Part shown: piece by piece, positions 40,100 to 50,625 of the stretch
Numbering within the stretch: position 1 is the first letter of the stretch
Layout: each line of letters starts with the position of its first letter
Source: Nocardioides oceani
GTDB lineage: Bacteria > Actinomycetota > Actinomycetes > Propionibacteriales > Nocardioidaceae
Length of the DNA stretch: 64,000 nt
NCBI RefSeq assembly: GCF_030412965.1
Contig: NZ_JAUHJQ010000007.1
Location: forward strand, 1 to 64,000
Direction: 5' to 3'
Translations under genes and position numbers: made by a program
The notes under the pieces: model-generated
Told to the model about the DNA's origin: nothing
Databases searched by the model: none
Seen by the model: only the letters and a program-made list of their open reading frames with translations

Positions 40100-42268
40100 T
40101 CAGCCCGTCGTACGCCGCCGCCGCTGCCGCTCGATGAGGCACTCCTGCAGGTGCACGGAGCCCGGCGAGCGCGTCCACGCCCCGTCCGGCCCGAGCAGCC
40201 ACGCGTCAGTGTCGGCGTCGAAGGCGAGCGTCAGCAGCTCGTCGACCGCGGTGCGGCTGGACTCGCCAGGAAGCCGCACCAGGACCTCGACCCGACGGTC
40301 GAGGTTGCGGTGCATCATGTCGGCCGAGCCGATCCAGGCCTCGGGGTCGCCGCCGTTGTCGAACCAGAAGATCCGGCTGTGCTCGAGGAACCGCCCGAGC
40401 ACCGACCGCACCTCGATCGTCTCCGAGAGCCCCGGCACCCCGGGCCGCAGCGCGCAGATGCCGCGGACCAGCAGCTGCACCGGCACGCCGGCCTGCGAAG
40501 CCAGGTAGAGCGCGTCGACGACGGCCTCGTCGACCACGGAGTTGGCCTTCATCCGGATCCGCGCGGGCCGGCCGGCCCGGTGGTGGGCGATCTCGCGGTG
40601 GATCCGCTCGACGAGGCCGGAGCGCACGGAGTCCGGCGCCACGAGCAGCTGCTCGTACGACGCGTTGCGCGACCACCCGGACAGGTTGTTGAACAGGTGG
40701 GCGACGTCCTCGCCGATCGTCTCGTCGGTGGTGATCAGCCCGAGGTCCTCGTAGGTGCGCGACGTCTTCGGGTTGTAGTTGCCGGTCCCGATGTGGGTGT
40801 AGCGGCGGATCCCGCCGCCCGAGCCGTCCTCCTCGCGCACCACCATCGACAGCTTGCAGTGCGTCTTGAGCCCGACCAGGCCGTAGACGACGTGGCAGCC
40901 GGCCTGCTCGAGCTTGCGGGCCCACCGGATGTTGGCCTCCTCGTCGAAGCGGGCCTTGATCTCGACGATCACCAGCACCTGCTTGCCGGCCTCGGCCGCG
41001 TCGATGAGCGCGTCGATGATGGGGGAGTCGCCGGAGGTCCGGTAGAGCGTCTGCTTGATCGCCAGCACGTGCGGGTCGGCGGCGGCCTGCTCGAGGAAGC
41101 GCTGCACGGAGGTGGCGAAGGAGTCGTAGGGGTGGTGCAGCAGCACGTCGTGGCGTCGCGCCGCCTTGAACACGTCGACCGGTGCTGCGGACTCGACCTC
41201 CGCCAGCCGGGCGTGGGTCGTGGGGACGAACGCGGGGTACTTCAGCTCCTCGCGGGAGAGGTCGGCGATGCTGTGCAGGCCGCGGAGGTCGAGCGGGGCG
41301 GGCAGCCGGAAGACCTCCTCCTCGGCCACCCCGAGCTCCGAGACCAGCAGCTCGAGCACGGCCGGCGTGATCGACTCCTCGACCTCCAGCCGCACCGGCG
41401 GGCCGAACCGGCGCCGCAGCAGCTCCTTCTCCAGCGCCGCGAGCAGGTTCTCCGCGTCGTCCTCCTCGACCTCGAGGTCCTCGTTGCGGGTGACCCGGAA
41501 GGTGTGCGCCTCCAGGACCTCCATGCCGGGGAACAGCCGCTTGAGCCGCTCACGCATGACGTCCTCGAGCGGCACGAAGCGCTGGTTCCCCAGCGGCACG
41601 AACCGGGCGAAGATCGGCGGCACCTTGACCCGCGCGAAGTGCTCCTTGCCGGTCCCCGGGTCCCGCAGCACGACGGCGAGGTTGAGCGAGAGCCCCGAGA
41701 TGTAGGGGAACGGGTGCGCCGGGTCGACCGCCAGCGGGGTCAGGACGGGGAAGACCCGCTCCTTGAACAGCTTCTTGCAGTGCTTCTGCTCGGCGTCGTC
41801 GAGCTCGTGCCAGCGCACGATCTCGATGCCGTGGTCGCGCAGCGCGGGGTTGATCTCGTCGCGGAACAGGCAGACCTGCCGCTCGCTCAGCTCCCGGCTG
41901 GTGCGCCAGATCTGCTCGAGCACCTCGCGCGGCATGAGGCCGGAGGCGGCCCTGACGGCCAGCCCGGCGGCGATCCGGCGCTTGAGGCCGGCCACCCGCA
42001 CCATGAAGAACTCGTCGAGGTTGCTGGTGAAGATCGCCAGGAACCGCACCCGCTCGAGCAGCGGCAGCTCGGGGTCCTCGGCGAGCTCGAGCACCCGCTG
42101 GTTGAACCGCAGCCAGGAGAGCTCGCGGTCGAGGAACCGGTCGTCGTACTTCTCCACCGCGGCGAGCGCGTCGTGGTCGGCGACGTACGGCGGCTCCACG
42201 TCGAAGGAGTCGTGCGGGGCCCCGTCACGGGGCAGCAGGTCCTCGGCCGGGCCGGTCTCCAGGGTCAC
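40100..42268 (-). CDS. ppk1: Polyphosphate kinase 1
   Basis: The 722-aa protein has all PPK1 regions: N-domain [22 protein letters not shown] with [20 protein letters not shown]; head domain; and catalytic core with [51 protein letters not shown], the catalytic His in GLKTHCKLS and the second conserved His in [12 protein letters not shown]. It reversibly makes polyphosphate from ATP. Situated upstream of DUF47-pit on the same strand, so phosphate uptake and storage are linked. ATG start; the basic C-terminal tail QRRRRTTG is not conserved. Confidence 0.96.
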   Translation of the reverse strand: MTLETGPAEDLLPRDGAPHDSFDVEPPYVADHDALAAVEKYDDRFLDRELSWLRFNQRVLELAEDPELPLLERVRFLAIFTSNLDEFFMVRVAGLKRRIAAGLAVRAASGLMPREVLEQIWRTSRELSERQVCLFRDEINPALRDHGIEIVRWHELDDAEQKHCKKLFKERVFPVLTPLAVDPAHPFPYISGLSLNLAVVLRDPGTGKEHFARVKVPPIFARFVPLGNQRFVPLEDVMRERLKRLFPGMEVLEAHTFRVTRNEDLEVEEDDAENLLAALEKELLRRRFGPPVRLEVEESITPAVLELLVSELGVAEEEVFRLPAPLDLRGLHSIADLSREELKYPAFVPTTHARLAEVESAAPVDVFKAARRHDVLLHHPYDSFATSVQRFLEQAAADPHVLAIKQTLYRTSGDSPIIDALIDAAEAGKQVLVIVEIKARFDEEANIRWARKLEQAGCHVVYGLVGLKTHCKLSMVVREEDGSGGGIRRYTHIGTGNYNPKTSRTYEDLGLITTDETIGEDVAHLFNNLSGWSRNASYEQLLVAPDSVRSGLVERIHREIAHHRAGRPARIRMKANSVVDEAVVDALYLASQAGVPVQLLVRGICALRPGVPGLSETIEVRSVLGRFLEHSRIFWFDNGGDPEAWIGSADMMHRNLDRRVEVLVRLPGESSRTAVDELLTLAFDADTDAWLLGPDGAWTRSPGSVHLQECLIERQRRRRTTG

Positions 42269-42381
42269 CTCGCCAGTGTGGCACCGGCGGGTGAACGGCA
42301 GGTGTCGCTAGGGAGCGGCTGGGGAGCGGCGTGCGCGAGCGGTCGCTGTGGACGGCTCCCGGGCCCGCTACTGTCCCGGCC

Positions 42382-43416
<1,035 letters not shown>

Positions 43417-43422
43417 CCCGCG

Positions 43423-45924
43423 TCAGGCCTCCGGCCGCCAGCGCCGCAGCGCCTCGGTGAAGGCGACGGGGTCGACCATCGAGGCGTCGACCTCGAACGG
43501 CGGCAGGCTGCGCCGTAGGAAGAGCACCTTCCAGCCGCGCCGGCCCGGCTCGCCGCGCACCTCGACCTCGGTGTGCGGGTTGGTCAGGTCGAAGGTGTGG
43601 TGGCTGCCGGCGACGCGGATGTCGACCACGCCGTCGGCGAGGGTGACCTCGGTCCGCTGCGAGGCGGTCGCGAAGGCGACGAGGAAGGCGACGGTGACCA
43701 CGGCCCCGACCGCGAGCAGCACCGGGTCGTCGTACCCCTCGAACCACGCGAACGCCGTCAGCGCCGCCGCCACGACCGCCGCGACGAGGTACACCGGTCG
43801 CGGCACCCCGCCGCCGCGCGGCTCCAGGGCCGTGGGGGCGGAGGGCGCGACGGGAGCGGCGGGCACGTCGGCGACGGGCTGCGCGACCGGGCGGGGCGCC
43901 GGCTCGCCGCCCCGCGCCTCGACCAGCTCCTGGGCGAGCTCGGCGGCCCGGCGCTCGGCGACCAGCCGGTCCTCGAGCGCGGCCTCGACCAGCTCGGCCT
44001 GGTGGCGCACGGACGCCTCGACCCCGCTGCGGTCCATGGCCCGCTGCTCCGCCTTCTCCTCGGCGACCAGTCGGAGCGCCGACTGCTCCTCGGCGGCGCG
44101 CTCGGCGGCCAGCCGCGCCTCCTGCGCCGCGGCGAGCTCGGTGGCCAGCTCGGTGAGCCGCTGCTCGGCCTCGGCACGAGCGGCGACCGCCTCGGCCGCG
44201 AGCCGGGCGTGCTCGGCGGCGTCGCGCTCGGCCGCCTCGCGCGCGTCCACGGCGACCCGGGCGGCCTCCTCGGCGACGATGCGTGCCTCGTGCGCGGCCG
44301 CGGCGAGCCGGGCCTGCTCGGCCGCCCGGGTCTCGGCCTCCTCGCGGGCGGCAGCGGCGACCCGCGCGGCCTCGGACTGCTCCTCGGCGGTGACCAGGGC
44401 GGCGTGCTCGGCCTGCGCGGCGGCGGCCGCCAGCATCGAGGCGTCGTACGCGGACTCCGACGCGGCCGCCGCCTCGGCGGCCCGTTCGCGAGCGGACTGC
44501 TCGGCAGCGGTACGGGCCTCGTGTGCCTCGGCGGCGAGGCGGGCGTGCTCCGCAGCGGCCTCGTCGGCGACCCGGCGGCCCTCCAGCGCCTCGGCGGCAG
44601 CGCGGCCCCGTTCGGTCGCGATCTCGTCCGCGGCCGCGCGGAGCTCGTGCGCGGCGGCGGCGATCCCGGCCTGCTCGGTGGCGGACACCAGCGCGGCGTG
44701 CTCGGCGGCGGCCGCAGCCGCGGCCAGGGCGGCCTGGTCCCGCGCGTCGGCGGCCGCGGCGGCCGCCTCCTCGGCCCGCTCCCGCGCCGACGCCTCGGCG
44801 GCCTCCCGGGCGGCGTGCGCGTCGGCGGCCAGGCGGGCCTGCTCGCCGGCGGCGTCGTCGGCGGCCCGGCGACCCTCGAACGCCTCGGCGGCCTCGCGAC
44901 CGCGGGCGGTGGCGATCTCGTCCGCCGCCGCGCGGAGCTCGTGCGCGGTCGCTGCGGAGGCGGCCTGCTCCTCGGCGGCCGTGAGCGCTGCGTGCTCGGC
45001 GGCGGCCGCCGCGGCGGCGAGCGCGGCCTGGTCCCGGGCGTCGGCGAGCGCCGCCTCCGCCTGCTCGGCCCGCTCCCGCGCCGACGTCTCGGCGGCCTCG
45101 CGGGCCGCGTGCGCCTCGGTCGCCAGGCGTGCGTGCTCGGCCGCCACCTCGTCGGCGGCGGCCCGAGCCATGGCGGCCTCCGTCGCCCGCTGCTCGACCG
45201 CCTCGAGGGCGATCGCGGCCGCGGCCGCCGCCTCCTCGGCAGCCCGGCGGGCGTCGGTCGCCTCGCGGTTGGCGTCCGCCAGCTCGGCGGCCCGCGCCTC
45301 GGCCGCCGCGAGCTCCCGGGCGGCGTCGGCTGCGGACTCCTCGGCCGCGAGCCGCGCCTCGTGCGCCTCCGCCGCGAGCCGGGCCTGATCGGCGGCCGAG
45401 GCGTCCGCGGCGGTCCGCCCCTCGAGCGCGTCGGCGGCGAGCGAGGCCTGCTCGGCGGCGTACGTCGCCGCCTGCTCGTGCCTGCGGGCCGCCTCGGCAG
45501 CGGCCTCCTCCGCGGCGGCCCGGGCGCTGACCGCCTCGTCGAGCCGGGCCTCGGCGGCCTCGCGGCCCTCGGCGGCGGCGAGCGCGGCAGTGGCCTGCTC
45601 CGACAGTGCGGCCGCGGCCTCCTGGGCCTCGGCGGCCGCGGCCGCCAGCTCGGCCGCGCGGCGGTGCGCGGCCTCGGCCTCGGTGGCGGCGGCGCGGGCG
45701 GCCTCCTCGGCGACGAGCCGCTCCGCGGCCTGCTCGGAGGCGGCCAGCTCGGCGGCGCGGCGCAGCGACGTCGCGTGGTCGGCGGCCGCGGTCTGCTCGG
45801 CGAGCCGGGCGAGCGCCTCCTCGTGGGTCAGCACGGGAGGCGGCGGGGCGGTGGCCGGGCGTTGGCGACGGCGCCAGCCGCGTGCGGTCGTGCCCTCCTC
45901 AGGGGGTGGCGCGGCCGGGCTCAT
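43423..45924 (-). CDS. Long alanine-rich coiled-coil membrane protein with PH-like C-terminal domain (paralogue 2)
   Basis: The 833-aa protein is mostly a coiled coil (about residues 30-655) of Ala/Glu/Arg with many imperfect repeats such as HARLAAEAHEAR, AAADEIAT.RGR and SARERAEEA. A Pro/Ala linker, two membrane spans (about 695-745) and a ~85-residue C-terminal domain follow, with GWKVLFLRRSLPPFEVDASM almost identical to the end of the protein at 17450-19231; 24 bases at DNA level are identical. TACGAT starts 14 bases before the ATG. A cytoskeletal or cell-pole scaffold is conceivable but unproven; annotation pipelines may mislabel it as SMC, TolA or myosin-like by composition. Confidence 0.75.
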   Translation of the reverse strand: MSPAAPPPEEGTTARGWRRRQRPATAPPPPVLTHEEALARLAEQTAAADHATSLRRAAELAASEQAAERLVAEEAARAAATEAEAAHRRAAELAAAAAEAQEAAAALSEQATAALAAAEGREAAEARLDEAVSARAAAEEAAAEAARRHEQAATYAAEQASLAADALEGRTAADASAADQARLAAEAHEARLAAEESAADAARELAAAEARAAELADANREATDARRAAEEAAAAAAIALEAVEQRATEAAMARAAADEVAAEHARLATEAHAAREAAETSARERAEQAEAALADARDQAALAAAAAAAEHAALTAAEEQAASAATAHELRAAADEIATARGREAAEAFEGRRAADDAAGEQARLAADAHAAREAAEASARERAEEAAAAAADARDQAALAAAAAAAEHAALVSATEQAGIAAAAHELRAAADEIATERGRAAAEALEGRRVADEAAAEHARLAAEAHEARTAAEQSARERAAEAAAASESAYDASMLAAAAAQAEHAALVTAEEQSEAARVAAAAREEAETRAAEQARLAAAAHEARIVAEEAARVAVDAREAAERDAAEHARLAAEAVAARAEAEQRLTELATELAAAQEARLAAERAAEEQSALRLVAEEKAEQRAMDRSGVEASVRHQAELVEAALEDRLVAERRAAELAQELVEARGGEPAPRPVAQPVADVPAAPVAPSAPTALEPRGGGVPRPVYLVAAVVAAALTAFAWFEGYDDPVLLAVGAVVTVAFLVAFATASQRTEVTLADGVVDIRVAGSHHTFDLTNPHTEVEVRGEPGRRGWKVLFLRRSLPPFEVDASMVDPVAFTEALRRWRPEA

Positions 45925-46034
45925 GGCGCCGGATCGTATCGCTCCCGGCCGCTCCCCGCGGGTCCTGGCCCGGGTGCGGGCCAGGAGCCGCGAAGCCCCT
46001 GCCGAACTACTGGTGGAAGTCCGCTCCTCGAGGC

Positions 46035-46067
46035 TCCGTCACGCCCGAGCGAGCGGCTCGTGACGGA
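46035..46067 (-). terminator. Terminator of the DsrE-type gene
   Basis: A 9-bp stem (TCCGTCACG with CGTGACGGA) and a structured loop lie 41 bases past the minus-strand stop at 46108. The rest of the gap 45925-46107 has only the promoter of the coiled-coil gene. Confidence 0.65.
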
Positions 46068-46107
46068 CGTCGACCAGTACTTCGGTGCCGTCCGCCCGCA
46101 CGCGGCC

Positions 46108-46470
46108 TCAGTAGACGAGCGCCTGCACCTCGGGCCGGAGGACCTCCTCGGCGAACGACGCCGCGCCGCGGACCTGCACGCCGGGGACCAGCTGGTCGGG
46201 CGTGATCTCCCGTCGCGCGGCGCACTGGCTGCACACGGTCACCGTCCCCGCCGCGACGACGGCGGCGAGCAGGTCGGGCAGCGGCGTCGCGAGCGGCAGG
46301 GAGAACGCTTCGGCACGGCCGGGCACGCCGAACCACGCCGCCTCGCCGGTCAACCACAGCGAGACCTCGGCCCCGGCGGCGACGGCGGCCGCGGCCACCG
46401 TGAACGCCTGGTTGCAGCGCTCGGGGTCCTCCGCGCCGCAGGTCACCTTGACGACGAGGGGGCGCGACAT
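46108..46470 (-). CDS. DsrE/DsrF-like family protein
   Basis: The 120-aa protein has the DsrE-like fold order: LVVKVTCGAEDPERCNQAFTVAAAAVAAGAEVSLWLTGEAAWF, then VTVCSQCAARREITPDQLVPGV. Cysteines near 11, 19, 80 and 83 could take part in sulfur relay, though partners are unknown. TAGAGT starts 13 bases before the ATG at 46470, without a Shine-Dalgarno. It diverges from the nitrobindin-like gene; this pairing with Fur and YgfZ genes is common in actinobacteria. Confidence 0.78.
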   Translation of the reverse strand: MSRPLVVKVTCGAEDPERCNQAFTVAAAAVAAGAEVSLWLTGEAAWFGVPGRAEAFSLPLATPLPDLLAAVVAAGTVTVCSQCAARREITPDQLVPGVQVRGAASFAEEVLRPEVQALVY

Positions 46471-46527
46471 GGGGCCGACTCTAGGGCGCCCCGGCTGCCG
46501 ACGGCCGCGCGGACTTCTCAGGGAACC

Positions 46528-46588
46528 CCTGCACATCTCAGGTGAAGTTCCCCCCGATATGTGCAGGAGTCCCCGGTTGACCGGGGAC
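46528..46588. promoter_or_regulatory. Two hairpins in the DsrE / nitrobindin divergent region
   Basis: CCTGCACAT (46528-46536) pairs with ATGTGCAGG (46559-46567) across a 22-base loop, and GTCCCCGG-TTGA-CCGGGGAC (46569-46588) is a second stem. GGGAAC (46521) and GTTCCC (46548) also face each other, and TCTCAGG occurs twice. They might be operators for the Fur-type regulator two genes downstream, but they do not match the usual Fur/Zur box closely. Confidence 0.4.
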
Positions 46589-46660
46589 CCCAGCAGCCCA
46601 GGCGCCCGCGCCCACCCAGCCGCACCTGACGGACCCGGCCCACCCCCGTAGACTCGACAG

Positions 46661-47155
46661 GTGCCTTTCCAGATCCCGGAGAACCTCCACCCCGACTGCG
46701 GCCCGGTCGCCTGGATGCTCGGCACCTGGCAGGGCAACGGACGCGGCGACTACCCGACGATCGAGCCGTACCAGTACGGCCAGGAGCTCGTCTTCCAGCA
46801 GGACGGCCGGCCCTTCCTCCACTACTTCTCCCGCTCGTGGGTGATCGACGAGGAGGGCAACACGGTGCGCCAGGGCGCGCAGGAGACCGGGTTCCTCCGC
46901 TGCCGCCCCGAGGGGAAGGTCGAGCTGGTGCTGACGCACAACACCGGCTTCGTCGAGATCTGGTACGGCACCGCCGAGGGCGGCAAGCTCGAGCTGGCCA
47001 CCGACGCGGTCGCGCGCACGGAGTCGGCCAAGGAGGTCACCGCGGGCCACCGGCTGTACGGCAACGTCGAGGGCGACCTCCTCTACGCCTACGACATGGC
47101 GGCGGTCGGGCAGCCGCTCCAGCCGCACCTGTGGGCGAGGCTGCAGCGGGTCTGA
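46661..47155 (+). CDS. FABP/nitrobindin-like heme-binding beta-barrel protein
   Basis: The 164-aa protein has the nitrobindin/THAP4-like signature WMLGTWQGNGRGDYPTIEPYQYGQEL (about residues 17-42) and a C-terminal MAAVGQPLQPHLWARLQRV with the His that ligates heme in the family. Family members bind ferric heme and isomerise peroxynitrite. GTG start with TAGACT beginning 12 bases upstream and no Shine-Dalgarno. It overlaps the Fur-type gene (TGATG). Confidence 0.82.
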   Translation: MPFQIPENLHPDCGPVAWMLGTWQGNGRGDYPTIEPYQYGQELVFQQDGRPFLHYFSRSWVIDEEGNTVRQGAQETGFLRCRPEGKVELVLTHNTGFVEIWYGTAEGGKLELATDAVARTESAKEVTAGHRLYGNVEGDLLYAYDMAAVGQPLQPHLWARLQRV

Positions 47156-47598
47156 TGGCCACTCCCGAGGCTCCCGGTGGCACCGACTGGCGCGCGAGGC
47201 TCCGCGCCCGCGGCTACCGGCTGACCCCGCAGCGCGAGATGGTGCTGCGCGCGGTCGACGAGCTCGGCCACGCCACGCCCGACGAGGTGCTCGCGAAGGT
47301 CCGCGAGCAGTCCTCGGCGGTCAACATCTCGACGGTCTACCGCACGCTCGAGGTGCTCGAGGAGCTCGGCCTCGTGCGGCACGCCCACCTCAGCGACCGC
47401 GCGCCGACGTATCACTCGATCTCCGACCACGAGCACTTCCACCTCGTCTGCCGGAATTGCCAGAAGGTCGTCTCGGTTGACCCCGACGTGCTCCGGCCGC
47501 TCACCGAGCGGCTCGAGGCCGACGGCTTCGTCGCCGACGTGGGCCACCTGACGGTCTTCGGCCACTGCACGGACTGCACGCCGACGAAGGAGTCCTGA
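47155..47598 (+). CDS. Fur family transcriptional regulator
   Basis: The 147-aa protein has the winged helix RARGYRLTPQREMVLRAVDELGHATPDEVLAKV and STVYRTLEVLEELGLV, the metal-site segment HFHLVCRNCQKVVSVD and a second CxxC (HCTDCTP) for structural zinc. It could sense Fe, Zn or peroxide; the CxxC pairs are shared by Zur, PerR and Fur types. Start overlaps the previous stop (TGATG 47153-47157), and its own stop overlaps the next start, so the three genes are coupled. Confidence 0.88.
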   Translation: MATPEAPGGTDWRARLRARGYRLTPQREMVLRAVDELGHATPDEVLAKVREQSSAVNISTVYRTLEVLEELGLVRHAHLSDRAPTYHSISDHEHFHLVCRNCQKVVSVDPDVLRPLTERLEADGFVADVGHLTVFGHCTDCTPTKES

Positions 47599-48536
47599 TG
47601 ACCAGCCCCCTGCTCGACCTCCCCGGCGCGGTCGCCGGCAACGGCATCGACGCACCGGTCGCGGCGCACTACGGGTCGTTCAACGGCGAGCAGCGCTCGC
47701 TCGAGGCCGGCGAGGGCTTCGTGGACCTCTCCCATCGCGACGTGCTCCGCATCGAGGGCCCCGACCGGCTGGGCTGGCTGCACAACCTCACCACGCAGTA
47801 CTTCCTCGACCTCGCCCCCGGCACCTGGACCCAGGCGCTCGTGCTCAGCCCGCAGGGTCACGTCGAGCACGCCTTCGAGGGGTACGACGACGGCTCGGCG
47901 TTCACCGCCCACACCGAGCCGGGCGCCGGCGCGGCGCTCGTGGAGTGGCTCGAGCGGATGAAGTTCATGACCCGCGTGGAGGTCTCGCTGGTGCCGGACC
48001 TCGCCACGATGTGGCGCTCCGCCGCCGACGTCCGGGGCAAGTACGACCTCGTCCCGCGCGACCAGCTGACGACGTACGCCGCGGCCGCGGGCCCCGCGTG
48101 CGGCCTGTGGGCCTTCGAGGCGCTGCGCATCGCCCGCGGCGAGCCGCGCCTGGGCCTCGACACCGATCACCGCACGATCCCCAACGAGGTCGGCTGGATC
48201 GGCCCGGCGGTGCACCTGGACAAGGGCTGCTACCGCGGGCAGGAGACCGTCGCGCGGGTCCACACCCTCGGCCGCCCGCCGCGCCGGCTGACGCTGCTGC
48301 ACCTCGACGGCAGCGAGAACCGCCTCCCGGCCCAGGGGAGCGAGGTGAGGGTCGGGGAGAAGTCCGTCGGCGTCGTCGGCACCTCCGCCCGCCACCACGA
48401 GCTCGGCCCCATCGCGCTGGCCCTGCTCAAGCGGAACGTCCCCACCGACGCCGAGCTGCTCGTCGACGGCGTCGCGGCCGCCCAGGAGGTCGTGGTCGAC
48501 CCCGAGGTCGGCCTGCACGTCCGCCCCCTGCGCTGA
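47598..48536 (+). CDS. ygfZ: YgfZ/GcvT-family folate-binding protein (Fe-S cluster repair)
   Basis: The 312-aa protein has the GcvT-like fold with the YgfZ signature KGCYRGQETVARV (about residues 211-223) including the conserved Cys, and VDLSHRDVLRIEGPDRLGWLHNLTTQ at the N-terminus. YgfZ uses folate to keep certain Fe-S enzymes active under oxidative stress. Its coupling to a Fur-type regulator and a heme protein suggests a shared redox/iron role. Confidence 0.9.
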   Translation: MTSPLLDLPGAVAGNGIDAPVAAHYGSFNGEQRSLEAGEGFVDLSHRDVLRIEGPDRLGWLHNLTTQYFLDLAPGTWTQALVLSPQGHVEHAFEGYDDGSAFTAHTEPGAGAALVEWLERMKFMTRVEVSLVPDLATMWRSAADVRGKYDLVPRDQLTTYAAAAGPACGLWAFEALRIARGEPRLGLDTDHRTIPNEVGWIGPAVHLDKGCYRGQETVARVHTLGRPPRRLTLLHLDGSENRLPAQGSEVRVGEKSVGVVGTSARHHELGPIALALLKRNVPTDAELLVDGVAAAQEVVVDPEVGLHVRPLR

Positions 48537-48555
48537 GGCGGGTCGTCGGCCTGTC

Positions 48556-49059
48556 TCAGGCGGCGCCGAGCGAGCGCCAGTGGTCGTTGAGCGCGCTATT
48601 GGTCTTCACGAACCACACGATGGGGCCGACCAGGATGAACGTGCCCGGGAAGTACCACAGGCCGGTCGCCCCGGACACCGGCGCCGCCCGGCCGGCGCGC
48701 CGGTGCAGGTTGCCCACCTCGCTGGAGGTGAGGAACGGCATGACGATGCCGACGAACAGCGTCAGCACGATCGCCAGCCCGCCGCCGATCCCGTTGCCGG
48801 AGTGCGCCTTCATCTCGCTGTGGGTCTTGTAGAACCACACGATCGAGTAGATCCCGAGGGTCACCACCGCCAGCAGGATGCACGTGCCGGTGGAGCGGAC
48901 CTTGCCGACCGGCCCGGCGGCGTACGCCGGGGTCGGCTGGGCCGTCGAGGTCGGGTGCGCCATCGGCATGCCGGTCGCGGTCGGCTCGACCGCCGGCTGG
49001 GGCGGCGCGGTGAGCGGTGCGCCCGTCGGGGCTGCGGTCAGGGGTGACTGGTCGGACAT
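48556..49059 (-). CDS. DUF4234 domain membrane protein
   Basis: The 167-aa protein has a Pro/Ala/Thr-rich cytoplasmic N-terminus (about 55 residues) and three membrane spans matching DUF4234: TGTCILLAVVTLGIYSIVWFYKTHSEMKAH, GGGLAIVLTLFVGIVMPFL, and TFILVGPIVWFVKTNSALNDHW. ATG with GAGGAGACAGCG upstream. Function unknown. Confidence 0.78.
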   Translation of the reverse strand: MSDQSPLTAAPTGAPLTAPPQPAVEPTATGMPMAHPTSTAQPTPAYAAGPVGKVRSTGTCILLAVVTLGIYSIVWFYKTHSEMKAHSGNGIGGGLAIVLTLFVGIVMPFLTSSEVGNLHRRAGRAAPVSGATGLWYFPGTFILVGPIVWFVKTNSALNDHWRSLGAA

Positions 49060-49226
49060 CGCTGTCTCCTCGTTCGGGGTCGATCGGCGCCCGAGCGTCG
49101 GATTGCCGTGACCGTAGCGCCGCGGCCGACCGGCCGACCTGCGAAAGCCGCGGTTCCACCGGGCGGTCCAGACGGCCCGGCGGCCGCTCCGGGTTTGCCC
49201 CGGCGACCTGCGGAAACCGAGTCGTC

Positions 49227-50285
49227 ATGTCGCGCCACACGAACACCGCTGATCCCAAGGACCACCCGGCGAAGCCGGACTCGCCCGACGACCTGACCAA
49301 GCGGTCGTGGATGTACGTCGCCCGCAAGACGGCCCGCGAGTTCTCCAAGGACCAGTGCACCGACGTGGCGGCGGCGCTGACGTACTACGCCGTCCTCGCG
49401 CTCTTCCCCGCCCTCATCGCGCTCACCTCGATCGTCGGGCTGGTCTCGAAGCCGCAGAAGACCGTCGACCAGATCCTGCAGGTCATGCGCGACATCGGCG
49501 CGGGGTCCCAGGCCGACACCCTCGAGCCGACGATCAACCAGCTCGCGTCCTCGCAGGGCGCCGGGCTCGCGCTGGTCATCGGTCTGCTGACGGCGCTGTG
49601 GTCGGCGAGCGGGTACGTCGGCGCGTTCGGCCGCGCGATGAACCGGATCTACGAGATCCGCGAGGGCCGGCCGTTCTGGAAGCTCCGCCCGGTCATGCTG
49701 CTGCTGACCCTCGTGCTGGTCGCGCTCGTCGCGGTCGTGCTGCTCGGCCTCGTGGTCTCGGGGCCCGCCGCCGACGCGGTCGGCAAGCAGCTCGGCCTCG
49801 GCTCCACCGTCATCACCGTCTTCAACATCGCCAAGTGGCCGGTGCTGCTGCTGATGGTCGTGGTCATCGTGGCGCTGCTCTACTACGTCACCCCGAACAT
49901 CAAGCAGCCGAAGTTCCGCTGGATCTCCGTCGGCGCCCTGCTCGCGATCGTCGTGTGGGTCCTGGCCTCGGTGGCGTTCGGGTTCTACGTCGCGAACTTC
50001 TCCTCCTACTCCAAGACCTACGGCTCGCTCGCCGGCGTCATCGTCTTCCTGCTGTGGCTGTGGATCACCAACCTGGCGCTGCTCTTCGGCGCCGAGCTCG
50101 ACTCCGAGCTGGAGCGCGGCCGCGAGCTGCAGGCCGGCATGCCCGCCGAGGAGACCGTCCAGCTGCCCCCGCGCGACGACCGCAACATCAAGAAGCAGGA
50201 CGAGAAGCACGCCGAGGACGTCGCCAAGGCCCGCGAGATCCGCGAGACCCACGGCAAGCCGGAGAAGGAAACAGGCGGTCGCTAA
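49227..50285 (+). CDS. YihY/UPF0761 family inner membrane protein
   Basis: The 352-aa protein has six spans and family motifs DVAAALTYYAVLALFPALIAL, LWSASGYVGAFGRAMNRIYEIREGRPFWKLR and SSYSKTYGSLAGVIVFLLWLWITNLALLFGAELDSELER. The C-terminal ~50 residues are charged. Members were once called RNase BN/BrkB; function is unknown. GTTT (49193) and GGAAAC (49212) are 15 bases apart, with the latter ending 9 bases before ATG, the geometry seen at the GGGTAC starts; this may be a degenerate SigB-type promoter. Confidence 0.85.
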   Translation: MSRHTNTADPKDHPAKPDSPDDLTKRSWMYVARKTAREFSKDQCTDVAAALTYYAVLALFPALIALTSIVGLVSKPQKTVDQILQVMRDIGAGSQADTLEPTINQLASSQGAGLALVIGLLTALWSASGYVGAFGRAMNRIYEIREGRPFWKLRPVMLLLTLVLVALVAVVLLGLVVSGPAADAVGKQLGLGSTVITVFNIAKWPVLLLMVVVIVALLYYVTPNIKQPKFRWISVGALLAIVVWVLASVAFGFYVANFSSYSKTYGSLAGVIVFLLWLWITNLALLFGAELDSELERGRELQAGMPAEETVQLPPRDDRNIKKQDEKHAEDVAKAREIRETHGKPEKETGGR

Positions 50286-50295
50286 CGTACGCCGG

Positions 50296-50514
50296 GTGCC
50301 GGCCCGCCCCCTCGCCCTCGTCCTCGTCCTCGCCGGGGTCCTGTCGGTGCTGACCTCCCTGCTCATCGCCGGCCACGGCCCGTGGGCCGGCCCGACGGTG
50401 CTGAAGCTCTCGCCGAACCACGGACTGAATCTCGGCGACATCCCGGTGCTGGGGCTGTGGGCCCTCGGCATGGGTGCCTGTGCGGCTCTCGCCCGCCGCG
50501 ACCAGCGAACGTAA
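50296..50514 (+). CDS. Small two-span membrane protein (72 aa)
   Basis: The product has hydrophobic segments at about residues 6-26 and 48-66 separated by a loop WAGPTVLKLSPNHGLNLGD. No family recognised. The GTG has TAACGT starting 13 bases upstream and no Shine-Dalgarno, so it could be leaderless although only 10 bases separate it from the YihY stop. Confidence 0.55.
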   Translation: MPARPLALVLVLAGVLSVLTSLLIAGHGPWAGPTVLKLSPNHGLNLGDIPVLGLWALGMGACAALARRDQRT

Positions 50515-50564
50515 ACCGAGCGATCGATCGGTGACACATCCCCGCAACACGACGCCTGTTGGCT

Positions 50565-50598
50565 GACGTGGCCCGCCCCGGCCGGGGCGGGCCACGTC
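50565..50598. terminator. 34-bp perfect palindrome before the amidase gene
   Basis: The two 17-base halves (50565-50581 and 50582-50598) are exact reverse complements, so a cruciform or RNA hairpin would have a minimal loop. It lies 50 bases after the small membrane gene and 27 before the TTG start. Terminator is the simple reading; a regulatory hairpin next to the start is also possible. Confidence 0.7.
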
Positions 50599-50625
50599 GC
50601 ACGAAGTCGCAGGAAAGAAGTCCCC

